Assembly (NCBI GenBank): GCA_030248215.1
Contig: JASANG010000363.1
Span: 1 to 64,000 of the forward strand
DNA: 64,000 bases
From: Enoplolaimus lenunculus
Taxonomy: Eukaryota > Nematoda > Enoplea > Enoplida > Thoracostomopsidae
Reading direction: 5' to 3'
The position numbers and the translations under genes are program-made. This document shows positions 33,278 to 45,814 of the stretch, piece by piece. Position 1 is the first letter of the stretch; each line of letters begins with the position of its first letter. The notes beneath the pieces are model-generated. The model saw nothing but the letters and a program-made list of their open reading frames with translations. It was not told the DNA's origin and searched no databases.

Positions 33278-34555
33278 AAATATATTGGAGCCCGTTGTGG
33301 TTCGAATAGGACATTTACAGGCAAAATTTGGTTGTATTTTCCGAGTCTGTTGAATATTGAAATTTTTGTGTGTTTACAGTGTTGATTTGACATGAATTGC
33401 ACAAATTATAGCGATGAGAAAGTCTACATTTCTTATTAATTACCCTTTTTATTACGGATTCTTAGTGAAATCGAGCCTCTTTGACAAGAATATGCAACTG
33501 ATTACATTCTGTGTTGAAAAAAATGTACCCAACGCGCGTTTTGTTTTTAACTCCGTTATTTCGGTGGGTGTGAAAATCTTGTATCAACAGACGTTTTTAA
33601 TGGTACAAGATCGCAAATCGCTTCGCCAAGTTTGTGACCAAATATCGCTGAATACTTCCTTATTATCAGGGGTGTTCTGGCCACCTTGGATTCCGGATAT
33701 TTGCCCGATTGACCGGTTGAAATTTGGGCCGGCCTATAAATCACGAAATAAAAATAGTAGCAGTGGGAGCCTTATGGCATTCATTAACCTTTTCCTCCAG
33801 TAGCCAAAATTGAACAACAATTACTTTTATACATAGTTCGTATTCGGTCGGTTTATGTCAAAATCGCAGGGCTGATTTTCAGTGGCCATTGCGTCCTGAA
33901 CTTCGAACTTCCTGGCGTATGCAGGCGACCTTACGTTGATTCTGGTAAAACATCCTGTTTCAAATATATTTCGTGAAAGTTCTTTGTTACTACCTTGCCA
34001 ATAAGCGGTTATGATTTAAAATTAATATAATTTTCGCTACATATGTGTGTAAGGTTTCTTGGCGAAGGTACGCGATCTGGATCACCCGATTCCTAGAAAG
34101 TGAACGAAAAGTGGTCTATTGTATAGATCTCGACGATCTGAGTTCAGCGGTGCCATTTTTTTTGGCTGCATGACCTAAGTCTTAAAAGTTTCGGACCTTT
34201 AAAGTATAGAGCAAACGCGCGCATACTTGAAGAAAAAGTATTTATGTATTCACATATTCGCAAGATATAAACTTTACAAGTGTTATTTGTTGTTGTGTAA
34301 TTTCGTAGGCGGTTGTATATGTTTTCATACATTATTTAAAAGGTTAAATTTAAAGGGCCATAAGTTTAGACCCAGGGGGCCCCGCCCTGCGGCGATAAAG
34401 TAGTACTGCTTAACTCACCGCTCGAGATCTTATCAGGTTTCTTTTGATTAAGCATGGAATGAGCAATCGATTTTAATGTTAGGAAGTAGATTTTAGGAAT
34501 ACGAAAATATTTTGACAACAAACGCTGTCTACGTTAGCGCCGTTAGCCGGCAACT
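33278..34555. other. Gene-free stretch with one borderline ORF
   Basis: A 129-codon plus-strand frame (33414-33803) is near the chance maximum for a window of this size and composition; it has no recognisable motif. GGGGGCCCCGCCC at about 34376 may be a decayed element tip. Confidence 0.35.
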
Positions 34556-34563
34556 AAAACGCA

Positions 34564-34749
34564 CAGTGGCGGATCTCAAAACTCCAAATTGGGACATGTC
34601 GCACAATAGTGTAAAAACGTCGCGTGCAAAGCGATCAAGAAGGTTAAATCCAAATTTTAGTGCTCAAATCATAATGTAAAATTTTGTTTTCAATCCCGTC
34701 AACGAGGGGCCTAGGCCTGAGTGCCCCGCCCGTTTCGGGTCCGCCATCG
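34564..34749. mobile_element. Family J hAT-like MITE (J1)
   Basis: Tips CAGTGGCGGATC and GGGTCCGCCATCG. Flanks AAAACGCA (34556-34563) and AAAGTGCA (34750-34757) agree at six of eight. Interior TTTTAGTGCTCAAATCATAA matches the J interior. Confidence 0.7.
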
Positions 34750-34757
34750 AAAGTGCA

Positions 34758-35675
34758 GTTTATGTTTAACGGTTAATAACATAGAGACTCGCGAACATCA
34801 GGTTTTGATTTAGTCATCGGCGCAGGTTTGGCTTGTAGAAACGTTGTTGAGTTGAGTTAAGTTAATTTTAGCTTTTGAAGGCAGCTTTGCAACAGTATTA
34901 TATATGTCTTAGAATTTAAACACAATGTCGCTTGGTGATTAGAGTTTGCTGTCAGTCACGGAGTATAAAATGGTTTGGGGTGGGTAAAAATGAACCCCTC
35001 TTTTTGAGAGTATTATTGCATAAGTATTTTAGAAGGTTTTCGAGTTATAACACAACAAACCACTCGAATCGTTTGTAATTGAACGTATCCCCCCTTTCCA
35101 AGTCTTGGATGCTTCAGGGAAAAGATTTATTGTCAAATCGTAAGCAATTCTTGTTACTCTTAGATATAATGCTTGGCAAATCTTGTTAATCTTTAATATT
35201 TATCATGCGATATTTATTAATGGGTCCCTTTAGAATAGTCAAAAGTATACACAATTAAATTACATAAAATTATTTTCTCTTAATTACTTTGCCTTAAAGT
35301 TGCGTGATAATTACTACTTTGCTCAATTCTACTAATTCGTTTTATGTAAAAGAGTGATTCTAAAGAATAAATTTGGCTAAAGAATTCTGATGACATGATT
35401 TCAGTTAGCATAAAGCTTCATGTAAATGAAAATTTTTCAATTTCTATAATCTTCAACAGGTTATTTTAAAACTGATTAAACGTAATTTGTTGTCTTCAAA
35501 AGTTTCGAGACACGATATATCTCGCAGATGCAGTAGTTACAGGATTGATTAAATAGTTCAATCATCCGCACAGTTTCCACAATCATTACTTTAACATCGC
35601 TATTTCCAATCAGCAGTTTTACTTTCCATGGATGATTAACGAGGAAAATTTTCTACAGATTTTATCTAAAAGTTC
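34758..35675. other. Gene-free stretch
   Basis: AT-rich with no supported features. Confidence 0.4.
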
Positions 35676-35997
35676 AATCTTGGGATTCTCTTAAGTCGTT
35701 TACTTAAGTGAATACTTAACTTTTCGAACAAAACAGGTAAACGACAAATGTGAGCCACTGTCATAACAAAAAAAAGTAATATTTTTGATTTATATTGAAG
35801 AGGCACCACGAGTCTGCAATTTCAGTTGGACAAAGATTTGTATACCTGAACGGGTAATTTGTAGCCTATCACAATTAGTCAGCGGCTTATACTTAACTTA
35901 AGTACGCTTTTAAAAACGACAAAATGGCTAAGTCATTATTTAGCACGTACTTAAATACCAAGCGTTACTTAAGTAGGGTTTCAAAAACTCAGCCAAT
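35676..35997. mobile_element. Family M element (M2)
   Basis: Right end TTACTTAAGTAGGGTTTC with AAAAACTCAGCCAAT is the inverse of the M1 left end (ATGGCTGGGTTTATAAAACG). The left end, near TTGGGATTCTCTTAAGTC, is less certain. Rich in ACTTAAGT words. Confidence 0.5.
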
Positions 35998-36320
35998 GTC
36001 TCGGCTGTATTGTTTTTCAATAATCTAAAGCTCGGATTCATAATTTCCTCACTATTTCATGCCGTTTTCACATTTTCAATAGCTGCAGCGGCCGGTATTT
36101 CTTTGTATGAATGCGTGAACGTTATTGGGGTGAATGCTGTGTCCCTCTGAACCTGCAGATTCACATTTGGCTAGAACTAATAATCAAGTATACAACTAAA
36201 GTTTTCAGTACGTATTTAATAAGGTTTTATTTAACATCTTCGGCCGTACTTACTACTAAACTTGCCTTATATCTTCTAAAACACGGCTTAGCATACGTAT
36301 ATATATCGTATACCGTCTAT

Positions 36321-37541
36321 AATCATTGGTGGATCCAATAGGGACTTCACCCAAACCGTGTGACCCCAACCACGGGATCAAAAGCAAACATTGATTTTGT
36401 ACTAAAATTGCGTTAATCATTGGTGGATCCAATAGGGACTTCACCTAAACCTTGACTCCAACCACGGGATCAAAAGCAAACATTGATTTTGTACCAAAAA
36501 TTGCGTTAATCATTGGTGGATCCAATAGGGACTTCACCCAAACCGTGACTCCAACCAGGGGATCAAAAGCAAACATTGGTTTTGTACCAAAAATTGCGTT
36601 AATCATTGGTGGATCCAATAGGAACTTCACCCAAACCGTGTGACCCCAACCACGGGATCAAAAGCAAACATTGATTTTGTACTAAAATTGCGTTAATCAT
36701 TGGTGGATCCAATAGGGACTTCACCCAAACCGTGTGACCCCAACCACGGGATCAAAAGCAAACATTGATTTTATACTAAAATTGCGTTAATCATTGGTGG
36801 ATCCAATAGGGACTTCACCTAAACCTTGACTCCAACCACGGGATCAAAAGCAAACATTGATTTTGTACCAAAAATTGCGTTAATCATTGGTGGATCCAAT
36901 AGGGACTTCACCCAAACCGTGACTCCAACCAGGGGATCAAAAGCAAACATTGGTTTTGTACCAAAAATTGCGTTAATCATTGGTGGATCCAATAGGAACT
37001 TCACCCAAACCGTGTGACCCCAACCACGGGATCAAAAGCAAACATTGATTTTGTACTAAAATTGCGTTAATCATTGGTGGATCCAATAGGGACTTCACCC
37101 AAACCGTGTGACTCCAACCAGGGGATCAAAAGCAAACATTGATTTTGTACAAAAAATTGCGTTAATCATTGGTGGATCCAATAGGGACTTCACCCAAACC
37201 GTGTGACTCCAACCAGGGGATCAAAAGCAAACATTGATTTTGTACAAAAAATTGCGTTAATCATTGGTGGATCCAATAGGGACTTCACCCAAACCGTGTG
37301 ACTCCAACCAGGGGATCAAAAGCAAACATTGATTTTGTACCAAAAATTGCGTTAATCATTGGTGGATCCAATAGGGACTTCACCCAAACCGTGTGACTCC
37401 AACCAGGGGATCAAAAGCAAACATTGATTTTGTACCAAAAATTGCGTTAATCATTGGTGGATCCAATAGGGACTTCACCCAAACCGTGTGACTCCAACCA
37501 GGGGATCAAAAGCAAACATTGATTTTGTACCAAAAATTGCG
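36321..37541 (+). repeat. 92-95 bp satellite array, 13 copies, with a four-monomer higher-order block
   Basis: Monomers start AATCATTGGTGGATCC at 36321, 36415, 36508, 36601, 36695, 36789, 36882, 36975, 37069, 37164, 37259, 37354 and 37449. The four from 36415 repeat exactly 374 bp later as the four from 36789. The last four are a homogeneous 95-bp subtype. Monomers of 93 bp make identical open frames of 61-63 codons on both strands; these are not genes. Confidence 0.95.
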
Positions 37542-38282
37542 TTTGGATGCTCGGCGTGCGATGTTTTTTGTTTCACTATTATGTTTGATCACGCGGCGGA
37601 CTCCGTCAGAAATTTCCATATACACCATCTACGTTTAGTTGTATTTTTGGACAACCAATAATCAACGCGGAGTAGCGCTAAACACTAATAAAATATGCTT
37701 ATTATTTGCACAAATTAAAGCAAAAATTATGTTTAAGTATTCTCGCATAATCGGATTATCAATTTTGAAGTTGACGCCCAAAACTTTCGTGTTCACTGAG
37801 ATGCTATTTGATTATTTGTTTGAGTTCTAATACAAATTTAAGACAATGCACATTATGAACACAGTGATGAAACTAAAAGTAAGGTGTAATTTCACGAGTA
37901 AATATATGTAGCGAATGCGATGAAACCATGAGCAGATTTGCTCTCAGGTTTGTAGTTAAGTAGCCAGATTGGTCGGCGGAGACATGTGAGGCAGCAATTT
38001 TAGGCATAGGATCTGGTGGTAATTTTTGACCTATTAAATTAATAAGTAGCTGGAATATCAGGCGCCGTGCGGGTTCAAACTTGCCCGTTAACAAACTTCA
38101 GACGGACGCTCTTCCGTCGTGCCATTCGGTATGTCTTTAATAAGGTCGCCTCTTGACTGCGAACCGTCTATTCGAATGCCTCATCTTGAACGCTCTTGAC
38201 GCTGTTTGTAAATTTAAAAGGTGTACTTTTACGAAGCGACATGAAATTTACACAAAAATACAGCCTTTGTAGAAATTTTTGG
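37542..38282. other. Gene-free stretch
   Basis: CGGCGGACTCCGTCAG near 37593 resembles a decayed J tip. No gene. Confidence 0.35.
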
Positions 38283-38540
38283 CAGGGCCGGAGCGAACAC
38301 CACCAATGCTCCAATACGAGGGGGTATCACCGCAAAGAGGGGCCCCCATTGTAAAAGATTTTGAACGAAAAAAATTGAGAAATATACTGGAATTTTGGGG
38401 CCCCATCCTACACTGCGGCGGCACTGTGTTTTGGTTATCATTTAATGTTGATTGCCGTAAGGGATTCCTACCCCGAAATTTTGGGGTCCACACCTTAGCC
38501 TGCTGTGGCACTGCTTTTTGGTTATCTTTTAATATGTTGA
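38283..38540. mobile_element. Family I-like element with internal duplication (I3)
   Basis: Starts CAGGGCCGGAGCGAAC. A segment of about 90 bp, with GGCACTGTGTTTTGGTTATC, recurs as GGCACTGCTTTTTGGTTATC, the second copy ending near 38540. The right tip is not certain. Confidence 0.45.
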
Positions 38541-41500
38541 TTTTGTTGTATTAGTAAATCACAGATTCGAATCCGTGATATGTTCCCAAGACTAAGTCCA
38601 GCGATATCCGGTGCAATATTTCGGAATGACAAGAATGATGACTATTTGATAGCTTTTCGTGTTTATACAAAGTTTCCTGATTGGAACACGTCTACGGTTC
38701 TTTTTTGCCAGATTAAAAACGGACCCACACCAAACGGGCCGAAACGTTTAGCAGCTTAAGTAAACAAACCAGAATTCCGGCCTGGTATGTAGCCAACCTC
38801 CAGCATTTTAAGAGACGGGGGCAAAAATTTTAGGCTGCGTACACAACGATAATATTTGCATTATTTACACGCGAAGGCAAACTATGCACCAAACCAGTCT
38901 AAAACTATTGTAGAGCGCTTTTGGTCTTCGTGGTCTCTACCCTTCAGAGTGAGTGCGGCCTGATAACGGCTTACCACTAATTTGTTAAATAAAGTTAGCT
39001 GATCTAAGTTTGCAAGCACACAAAGCTCGTTTGATATTTGGTTGATTGCGTCTCTAACTATATAAGGTATAATAGGAATTTAAAAAACTAAATTAGCAAT
39101 TGCAATATTACTGACTTGGGCTCGTAGGAACGCTAATGCAATTTAACGAGGGGCAGCAGATTCAACATGGCTTATAAGCGCGACCAGAAGCGTTTTAAGG
39201 AGACAAACTCGTTTAGGGGGCTGTGCTCTCCTGGATTTTCTTTGGCTCAGCTGAGACGAAGCGTAGCCTATATATTGTGCTATAGTTTATCTATACTGAT
39301 TTTAGTTAAAATACTAAAAACTTACTCGCTTTTATTTCGATGATTGCATTTAAGGCAAACGCTAGAGAATCGTAGAAAACTTTCAATCTCGCTTGTAAGT
39401 CATCTGATATACTACTTGTATGCATCTCGTGTCAATTTTTTTGTGCCCTCCCAGTAATTGAGGAGCTGGTCGCTCGCGTAGAAGAATGAAAGTTATTTGA
39501 TCAGTACCGAATTTGCTTCCACGTACTAATTACAACTTTATTTGGTTTTATTTTAATCATTGACTCGATAGCATAAGCCAGTTAGACAATGAATACTATA
39601 TGGGGTTTAAAAATTAAACCAGCCAAACAAAACCCAAAACCAATAAATTTCAAAGTGTAATTTAGAAATCGGGTTTATGGCTTTTCAAATAATTGGCGGC
39701 AGCATCGCGAGTCCCCCCATCGTGATTATGGAGTGACTCAGCTTGTGACCATTAAGCGAATGAAAATGGCGCGTTTTTCTTTGAATGGCCTACTAGCGCT
39801 CTAGCTAAGTAATTAAAAAGCGTATTTATTCAGTAATTTTATGGACGATGCGAATGGTATTAGCTTGTCATCTGTCAGGGGATATGTAAAAATACTACGA
39901 ATATCAATCGATTTTGGTTTTTAAGCGTCTGGCTCTAAAAGCAGCATTATATATAGATGACTGCCGGGCCTGCCCCCCTGCGAGTGCCTATTTTCAGTTA
40001 TCATACAAAAATTCTATGATGCTATTTTAAATCACACAACATAGTATTAATTTGCACAAAATGATTTATAAATGCAGTGTGTTTTCATTTCATTTTGTAA
40101 GATAATATGCGGTAAGGCATATCTCCCCCCGTTAAAAGAACATTGCATTAATTTAACATAACAACCATTTGGTTTTCAGGCCCCAGCGATTTTAAAAGCG
40201 GCCCCCTGAGAAACATAACGCAATACTGACCGCCTTAGAAAGTAGTTTTTAAAATAAGAAAACAAAATATTGTATGTTACAAGTAAAAAAGTTCGCTTCA
40301 CATTTGCGTAGTGTGGGTACAAACTACAAAAGGTGCCACATATAATTTTGCGAATATTAAGCCAGCAAATTGCAGTCTCAGCAGTATTTCGGCCATGTCT
40401 ATAAACTTTTAAAACATTTTAAAATATAAAATTTGAATTATAAACAAATGACTGATAACTAAATGGTAAAAATATTCATTCCCGCCAAGGTTTCAAATAA
40501 CTCTCTGCTGATTAAAGTTTACAAAATTTCACTACTATACTGCTTTAACACCAACCCTCAGATAGCATTTATGGCTTTGTCGCATAGTCCCGTGCTGAGT
40601 GGGATGTGGATAACGATTTTTTACCCGACCCGCGCTTTACGCAAGCAAATAAGATTTTTTAACAGCAGGTTTACACTCGCGGAAAGGATCTATTCACGCC
40701 CCACTTTTTACGCTCCCCTGAAGTGAAACCAGTATTTTAAAGATCGCTTGTGATTTGCACTTTAATGAAGTTTTGCGTTTACAGCTGCAATAAAGCTTAC
40801 AGATGATAGCGTACTAGCAACAACAAAATTTTCAACCCAACTAAAATAAAGCACACAACTTTCGCTTTTTCAACGCTCACTGACTAGCTTATATTAATAG
40901 CATATGTTTTGGTCTTTAACACTTAAAGGGATGGCGCGGGGGCATACACGCGGCTGGTATTTTTTACCCGCCTCCCAGTTACCCGCGAGCAACGTCCCAC
41001 TCTGGTCCCGTGTTTAGCGTTTCCCTCAACTCACTCTGAATGGAATCTCAACGCTCTCCGAACTGTGGGGCTTCTTGCAAAATTTCAAAATAAAAATTTT
41101 TTGCAACAAACTTTTTCGTATTTCGTTTAATATTTAAATTATGTTTGTCTTTTCGCTCGATACCGCCCACAATGTTATATATACGTATTTGGACAGAGTC
41201 AAATATTTTTACACGAATTGTAACTAAATTGCGCCTGGCGTTCGTCTCGTTTCGTTAGGGAAGTTTTTGTTGCACTTCTACGCAATCTTAGTTGTATACA
41301 TCTAAAAACGTCATCATTTCTTGAGTGCCGGAGTCTGCTCGCAATTGATTTAATGGGTCCAGTTTGTTACACACTGGGCAAAACGCTACTTTCGTGTATC
41401 CATATCTACTAGCGGATACGGTGGGGCCAGGCGTACGCCCCCTGTCAGAAAATTTTTTGTGATAAAATATTGTCCCGTCGAAAAATTCGCTCAAATATAG

Positions 41501-42597
41501 CATACAGTAAACATTGCGCTTCATAACCTTTGCCAGCCCGCCCCCGTCAGAAATCTGAGGATCCGCTGCTGTTCATAATCCTTAGGGACAACCTTCGAAA
41601 TGTTTTGTTTCATCAATGACTCGCGTCAAACTGGCGATGTGACCAATTTTAACCAGTCGTTTTTGTTTTTAATCTTTATTAGCACGAGTTGTATTTACAC
41701 AGTAGTCACAGTTGCGAAACCAGGATTTATTGCTAAGAGAACGCAAAAACATTTCTTAGAATGAACAACGAAAATGTTTCCAACATAAACTATTTTTAAT
41801 ACATTTGAAAACCGTTTAGCGAGCGAATGAGGGTGAAACTTTTCGTAGGGGAAGCGGCGACCGCTGCAGTCCCCCCACAGTCGACCAACCACTTCGTAGT
41901 TGCTGGTTTGACTATTTGCCATTTGTTTACGAGCGAGTTTTTGCAAAATTAGTTCCGCCCGCGACTTAGAGAGCTCTAAACATGTGTTACGACACTAAGT
42001 TCATCTGGTTTAGCTGTAATTTAAATTTCGAATATGACTGTCAGTTTGATTATCATTGGGATCGCCAATGTCCACTGGCGAATACAAGGGACTGTCACCA
42101 AGCTTAGCTTCCTTCCACAAGGATCAAAAACATTTTGTTTGGCTTTTTGCTTGCTTCGTTTGTGAGCTTTTTCTTCATCTTGTACGCTTCAACCATCAGC
42201 AATTTCTGGAGCCGCGACTGCGGACGTTAAAATTGTTATTGTGTTGCCAAACAGCAAAGATGAAACATTTAAAGCACAACCACACATAAAAAGAATTAAA
42301 ACGCCGTTTTAATTGTTGTTGTAATTGGTGTCAGTTGTATAAAATTATATATCACCCAATTGCAATTAGCGTACCAAAGCTAAGACAGCTTCACGCCTAA
42401 GCTTTTATGCAGTTTCACGCCAATTGGTCAATTGGAAAATGTGTTGTTGTTGAGTGCTTGAATAAATTCAATCTCCTTTTGGGATTATACAAGGATCTTC
42501 AATTCAAATATCAAACTTGTTTGATGTTTAGATTATGAGAGATATTTGTTGCAGTCGTCTGCAAATATTCATTTAATTTTATGTCAGGATTCAGAAT
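38541..42597. other. Long gene-free stretch
   Basis: Four kilobases with only chance ORFs (longest about 87 codons). A possible family J remnant lies near 42130-42215, and poly-C/poly-G patches near 38815, 39970 and 40125 hint at decayed hAT-like ends, but none can be delimited. Confidence 0.4.
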
Positions 42598-42685
42598 GAA
42601 AATAGCTTTTGCAAATACTTGTAGCTACAAGTAATTAGTGCAAGTTGCAACTGCAAGTTTTAAAATCTGCACGTGTGAATAGGGC
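42598..42685. mobile_element. Family E right end with intact TTAA (E2)
   Basis: GTGCAAGTTGCAACTGCAAG and CACGTGTGAATAGGGC match the right end of E1, followed directly by TTAA (42686-42689). The left end was not found. Confidence 0.65.
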
Positions 42686-42884
42686 TTAAAGAACCAGATA
42701 TTATCCAAGTACGCCCTTACCCTTGAAAAATCACTTCATCATCCCTTTTTAGAAACACCGACTGGGGCGGCCATTGCCTCATTGAACCATCATTTGATCT
42801 GAAAATAACTTTGTAAGAGCGATACAATATTATGGAGTTTTTTCGATGTTGGCCCCCTGCAATCCATATTACTCAGTAAGGGTA

Positions 42885-43055
42885 CACTGCAAAAAATAGT
42901 GAGCAAATTGACTCTTTCCGAAATAGGCTTTTCGTGACTACCCAAATTGAGTCACATTCGACTCACTGAATCGCACGATTGACTACGGCGGAGTCGAATT
43001 TGATTCAGTTTATTTGGGAGAAAGTAGTCAATTTGACTCACCATTTTTTATAGTG
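42885..43055. mobile_element. Family D MITE with TA duplication (D2)
   Basis: TA at 42883-42884 and 43056-43057 bracket tips CACTGCAAAAAATAGTGA and TCACCATTTTTTATAGTG. The interior GACTC/GAGTC words and GGAAATAGGC-type box align with D1. Confidence 0.75.
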
Positions 43056-43069
43056 TAACGCAATGCTTT

Positions 43070-43125
43070 TGACGACGTTCGGCGCCGTCCGTCGTCATAG
43101 GGTACTGTACGTCGGACGGCGCCGC
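43070..43125. repeat. Family L GC-rich palindrome (L1)
   Basis: CGGCGCCGTCCGTCGTC pairs with CGTCGGACGGCGCCGC across a short AT spacer. Related words occur at 29117 and 48348-48462. Confidence 0.6.
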
Positions 43126-43594
43126 ACAATTATATCGCCACCCCCTAATTTCCTAACATTTACATAGATATACAACTCACCGCGTACATTTTGGTCATCT
43201 TTACTAAAACAGGTTTGGTTTTCGTTCAAGCATTTCCCAAAAATGTAAAAGCATCGTTGAAAACAAAAACAGCAAACCGAAGCCAGTTTATTAGCTGTCT
43301 TGTTTGAAACCAAATGTCCATTAAATTTGAATTCTTCTCGGTTTGAGTATTAACATTGAAAATGACACGAAAAACTTCCTGGTTCAAATGTGAACTGACA
43401 CGTGACCAACGTTTTAATAAGCGTCCTAAGTTTAGCCCAGGCTACAACACTGGGGGCAGGAAGATTTATAAAAGGGTAAGAGAAAGTTTTTTTGATAACA
43501 TTGAATTGTTTTAATGCTGCACATAATTTATTTGGCCAAAAAGGCGACGATGTCCGTAGAATAGGCGGCGCAGCCCTTGCTGCTAATATCTGTC
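43126..43594. other. Gene-free stretch
   Basis: No supported features. Confidence 0.4.
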
Positions 43595-43716
43595 CAGCCC
43601 AGTAACCAACTCACCTTTCTATGGGGATAAAAGGTATACAAGCGTATTCCGTGATTTAAAAAGAAATTTTCTACATGAAGATGAGCCCCTATGGCCGTAG
43701 TCTGGCTACGGGCCTG
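43595..43716 (+). mobile_element. Family F hAT-like MITE, internally deleted (F7)
   Basis: Tips CAGCCCAGTAACCAAC and GGCTACGGGCCTG at 122 bp, shorter than the usual 160. Flanks TATCTGTC and TATATGCC agree at six of eight. Confidence 0.7.
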
Positions 43717-44174
43717 TATATGCCGCCGGGAGCTTACTCGGAACATGGTTCATCATATCCTTCAGAGTTCAAATAGGAATGGGAAAGCAATTCGATTAAA
43801 TATGTATTTAACGTCAACTAAGAACAAGAATTAAATCAATTTAGACCATTGATGTTTGAACCCACCCGCCAGTGATGTTCGTTATTCTATTTTTAATTTT
43901 TCATATTCAAACACAATATTAATATGTAGGGTAACGCTGTTTTTTTGACTCAAGCTAGACAACATGTTATAAGCTATGTAGTAAGCAAAACAGAAATTAA
44001 TTTAAAATGACAACTCAGACAAGGAGGAACAAACATACATTTGAAAACAACGCCTTATCTATGAAATAGATCACACCGTTGTTGCCTGTTTTTTGAATTT
44101 TTTTCTTCAAATCATGTGCTTATAATAAGTAGATATTTGTTTTAAAATGCAGCGTGTTTCGTAGCCACCGTGGC
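43717..44174. other. Gene-free stretch
   Basis: No supported features. Confidence 0.4.
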
Positions 44175-44300
44175 TAGGGCCTGTATTCTCAAACGGGTAT
44201 AGCATCTATCGCTAGTTGGTGATTAGAGTCATGACACTTTTAGACACGTGAATGATGAGATACAAAATTCAGCACATTTTTCGTAATAAATTTGCCATAA
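44175..44300 (+). repeat. Family N repeat (N2)
   Basis: GGGCCTGTATTCTCAAACGG, TAGCATCTATCGCTAG and GAGATACAAAATTCAGC correspond to N1. The GGGCCTG at its start may be a leftover hAT tip. Confidence 0.45.
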
Positions 44301-44707
44301 CTTCGACACCGATTTTCAAATCCGTAACTGTACGAGTTCATCAATTTGAAAATTATACTTGTTCGTCTGATGGTTACCAGAGGTGTGAGAGACTAGAATG
44401 TTAATACACCGCCCCTACAGATTTAGGCTGCGACCTTTGAAGTATAACTTTTATGTTTACGAAAATTTCGTAGTGTAAGTATTTATAATGTAATTGTATC
44501 GGAACCAGCAATTAACAAAAAACCATAACTTTCAAAGAATTGATTACTGATTAACATTAAACTTTGGTTCACTCGGCTCTATGATCGATCAATAATCTGT
44601 AATCTGTGATGTTTACATTAAAATATATGATTGAAATATATTTTATGCTTTTTGGTAATATTTTGTCTGATAAGTATAACTTCTACAAACGTATGATGGT
44701 AAAACAA

Positions 44708-44907
44708 ACGCCCATATTACAATAAGGGGCGTCCAGGTTTCTGGTGGGTCTATAAAAGAGTAGGTTTCGATTCTAGATTATATACTTTTTTGCTTAGACT
44801 TACATTTAGGCTTAGGCTTAGGCTTAGGAACGCATTTTTGCGACGCTTAGGCTTAGGCGCACAAATACGCTTAATCTACTGTTACGCCCGTAAAAGTAAC
44901 ATTGGCC
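44708..44907 (-). mobile_element. Family B MITE, TTAGGC core (B2)
   Basis: Tips CGCCCATATTAC and AGTAACATTGGCC; GGGGCGTCCAGGTTTC inside the left end. The core holds GCTTAGGCTTAGGCTTAGG and GACGCTTAGGCTTAGGCG. Flanks AAAACAAA and GTAACAAA agree at six of eight. Confidence 0.75.
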
Positions 44908-44940
44908 GTAACAAACTATAATTTGTTTTTAACCAGGGTG

Positions 44941-45270
44941 TCAACCGGATATCGGTTTCCGGTGAAAATCGGTGCCCGTTTCCGTTATTTTTAGTATCCG
45001 TTTACGCTCTGTTTTAAACATTAACCAACGAAGCACATATACCCGTAAATTGGTGTAACAATGTATTTTTGCGAACCGAATTGGTTGTAGACGCGTTTGT
45101 GCTTTTGTTGAGGGTAACCGGATATCGGGGTCCGGTGAAAATCAGCGCCCGTTTCTGTTATTTTTAGTATCCGGTTAAGTAAGCCCTGTTTTAAGCATTA
45201 ATCAACCAAGCATTGGTGTAACAATGTTTTTTGTGAACCGAATTGGTTGTAGACGCATTTGTGGTTTGTT
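44941..45270 (+). repeat. Diverged tandem duplication, period about 170 bp
   Basis: AACCGGATATCGGTTTCCGG recurs as AACCGGATATCGGGGTCCGG, and GCGAACCGAATTGGTTGTAG as GTGAACCGAATTGGTTGTAG, with matching sequence between. Contains GGATATC palindromes. Not coding. Confidence 0.85.
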
Positions 45271-45279
45271 TGAGGGTAT

Positions 45280-45492
45280 CGCTATGCTTGCAGCTCGGCG
45301 CCCGCGTCTGGTGTTTTTGTCAAAAATTAATTTTGATAAAACACACGGCGCCGGACGCCGTTATGCGGCACGTGTCACGCTGTGCCGCGCATCGTCTTGC
45401 GGCGAAGGGCGGCACCAGGTGGCGTCGTGAGACAACAAACGGTGGCTATTGGTGCCGCTGGATAGCGTCTGTCGTCGCGCTGTGCTGCGTGG
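45280..45492. other. GC-rich island with inverted repeats
   Basis: CGGCGCCGGACGCCG, GGCGAAGGGCGGC and repeated TGCCGC/GTGCCG words give a GC content far above that of the window. GTGTTTTTGTCAAAA and TTTTGATAAAACAC form a hairpin at about 45310-45343. It is open in several frames on both strands, which high GC alone explains. It could be a foreign insertion or the GC-rich end of a larger element including family L words. Confidence 0.6.
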
Positions 45493-45598
45493 CGCAAAAA
45501 CTATAGCGAAATCCAGCAAAACATGCCTAATTGTTCTGTACAAAGAGATAATGAGAACGTATAAAAGTTAAAACTTCGTTTTTTACACTAATAAATAA

Positions 45599-45814
45599 TG
45601 GCTGGGTTTATAAAACGCTACTTAAGTACAACTTAGTGCTTAAGTACGTGCTTAGTAATTTACTTTACGTCGCTAACTAAATTTGATACATTACAAAGTA
45701 ACCGTTGACGCATACTAACCTTGGTGTAATTGAAATCCTTGTTATGAGCTCACATAGGCGTTTGTTTTTACTCATAACTTTAAGTAAATACTTAAAATTT
45801 CAGAAACCCAGCCA
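45599..45814. mobile_element. Family M element (M1)
   Basis: TGGCTGGGTTTATAAAACG at the left and CAGAAACCCAGCCA at the right form inverted tips. The interior is rich in CTTAAGTA words and is non-coding. Confidence 0.65.

Noticed and set aside
33414-33803. 129-codon plus-strand ORF
   Set aside because: Close to the longest frame expected by chance in 64 kb at this composition, no recognisable domain and no convincing splice sites.
36445-37017. Identical 61-63 codon ORFs on both strands
   Set aside because: They fall in 93-bp satellite monomers; identity reflects the duplicated block, not selection.
38555-38580. B-box-like GATTCGAATCC in a small stem
   Set aside because: No A box or tRNA fold at the right distance upstream.
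45224-45543. Overlapping ORFs in the GC-rich island
   Set aside because: High GC removes stop codons in all frames; three overlapping frames on two strands and no recognisable protein.
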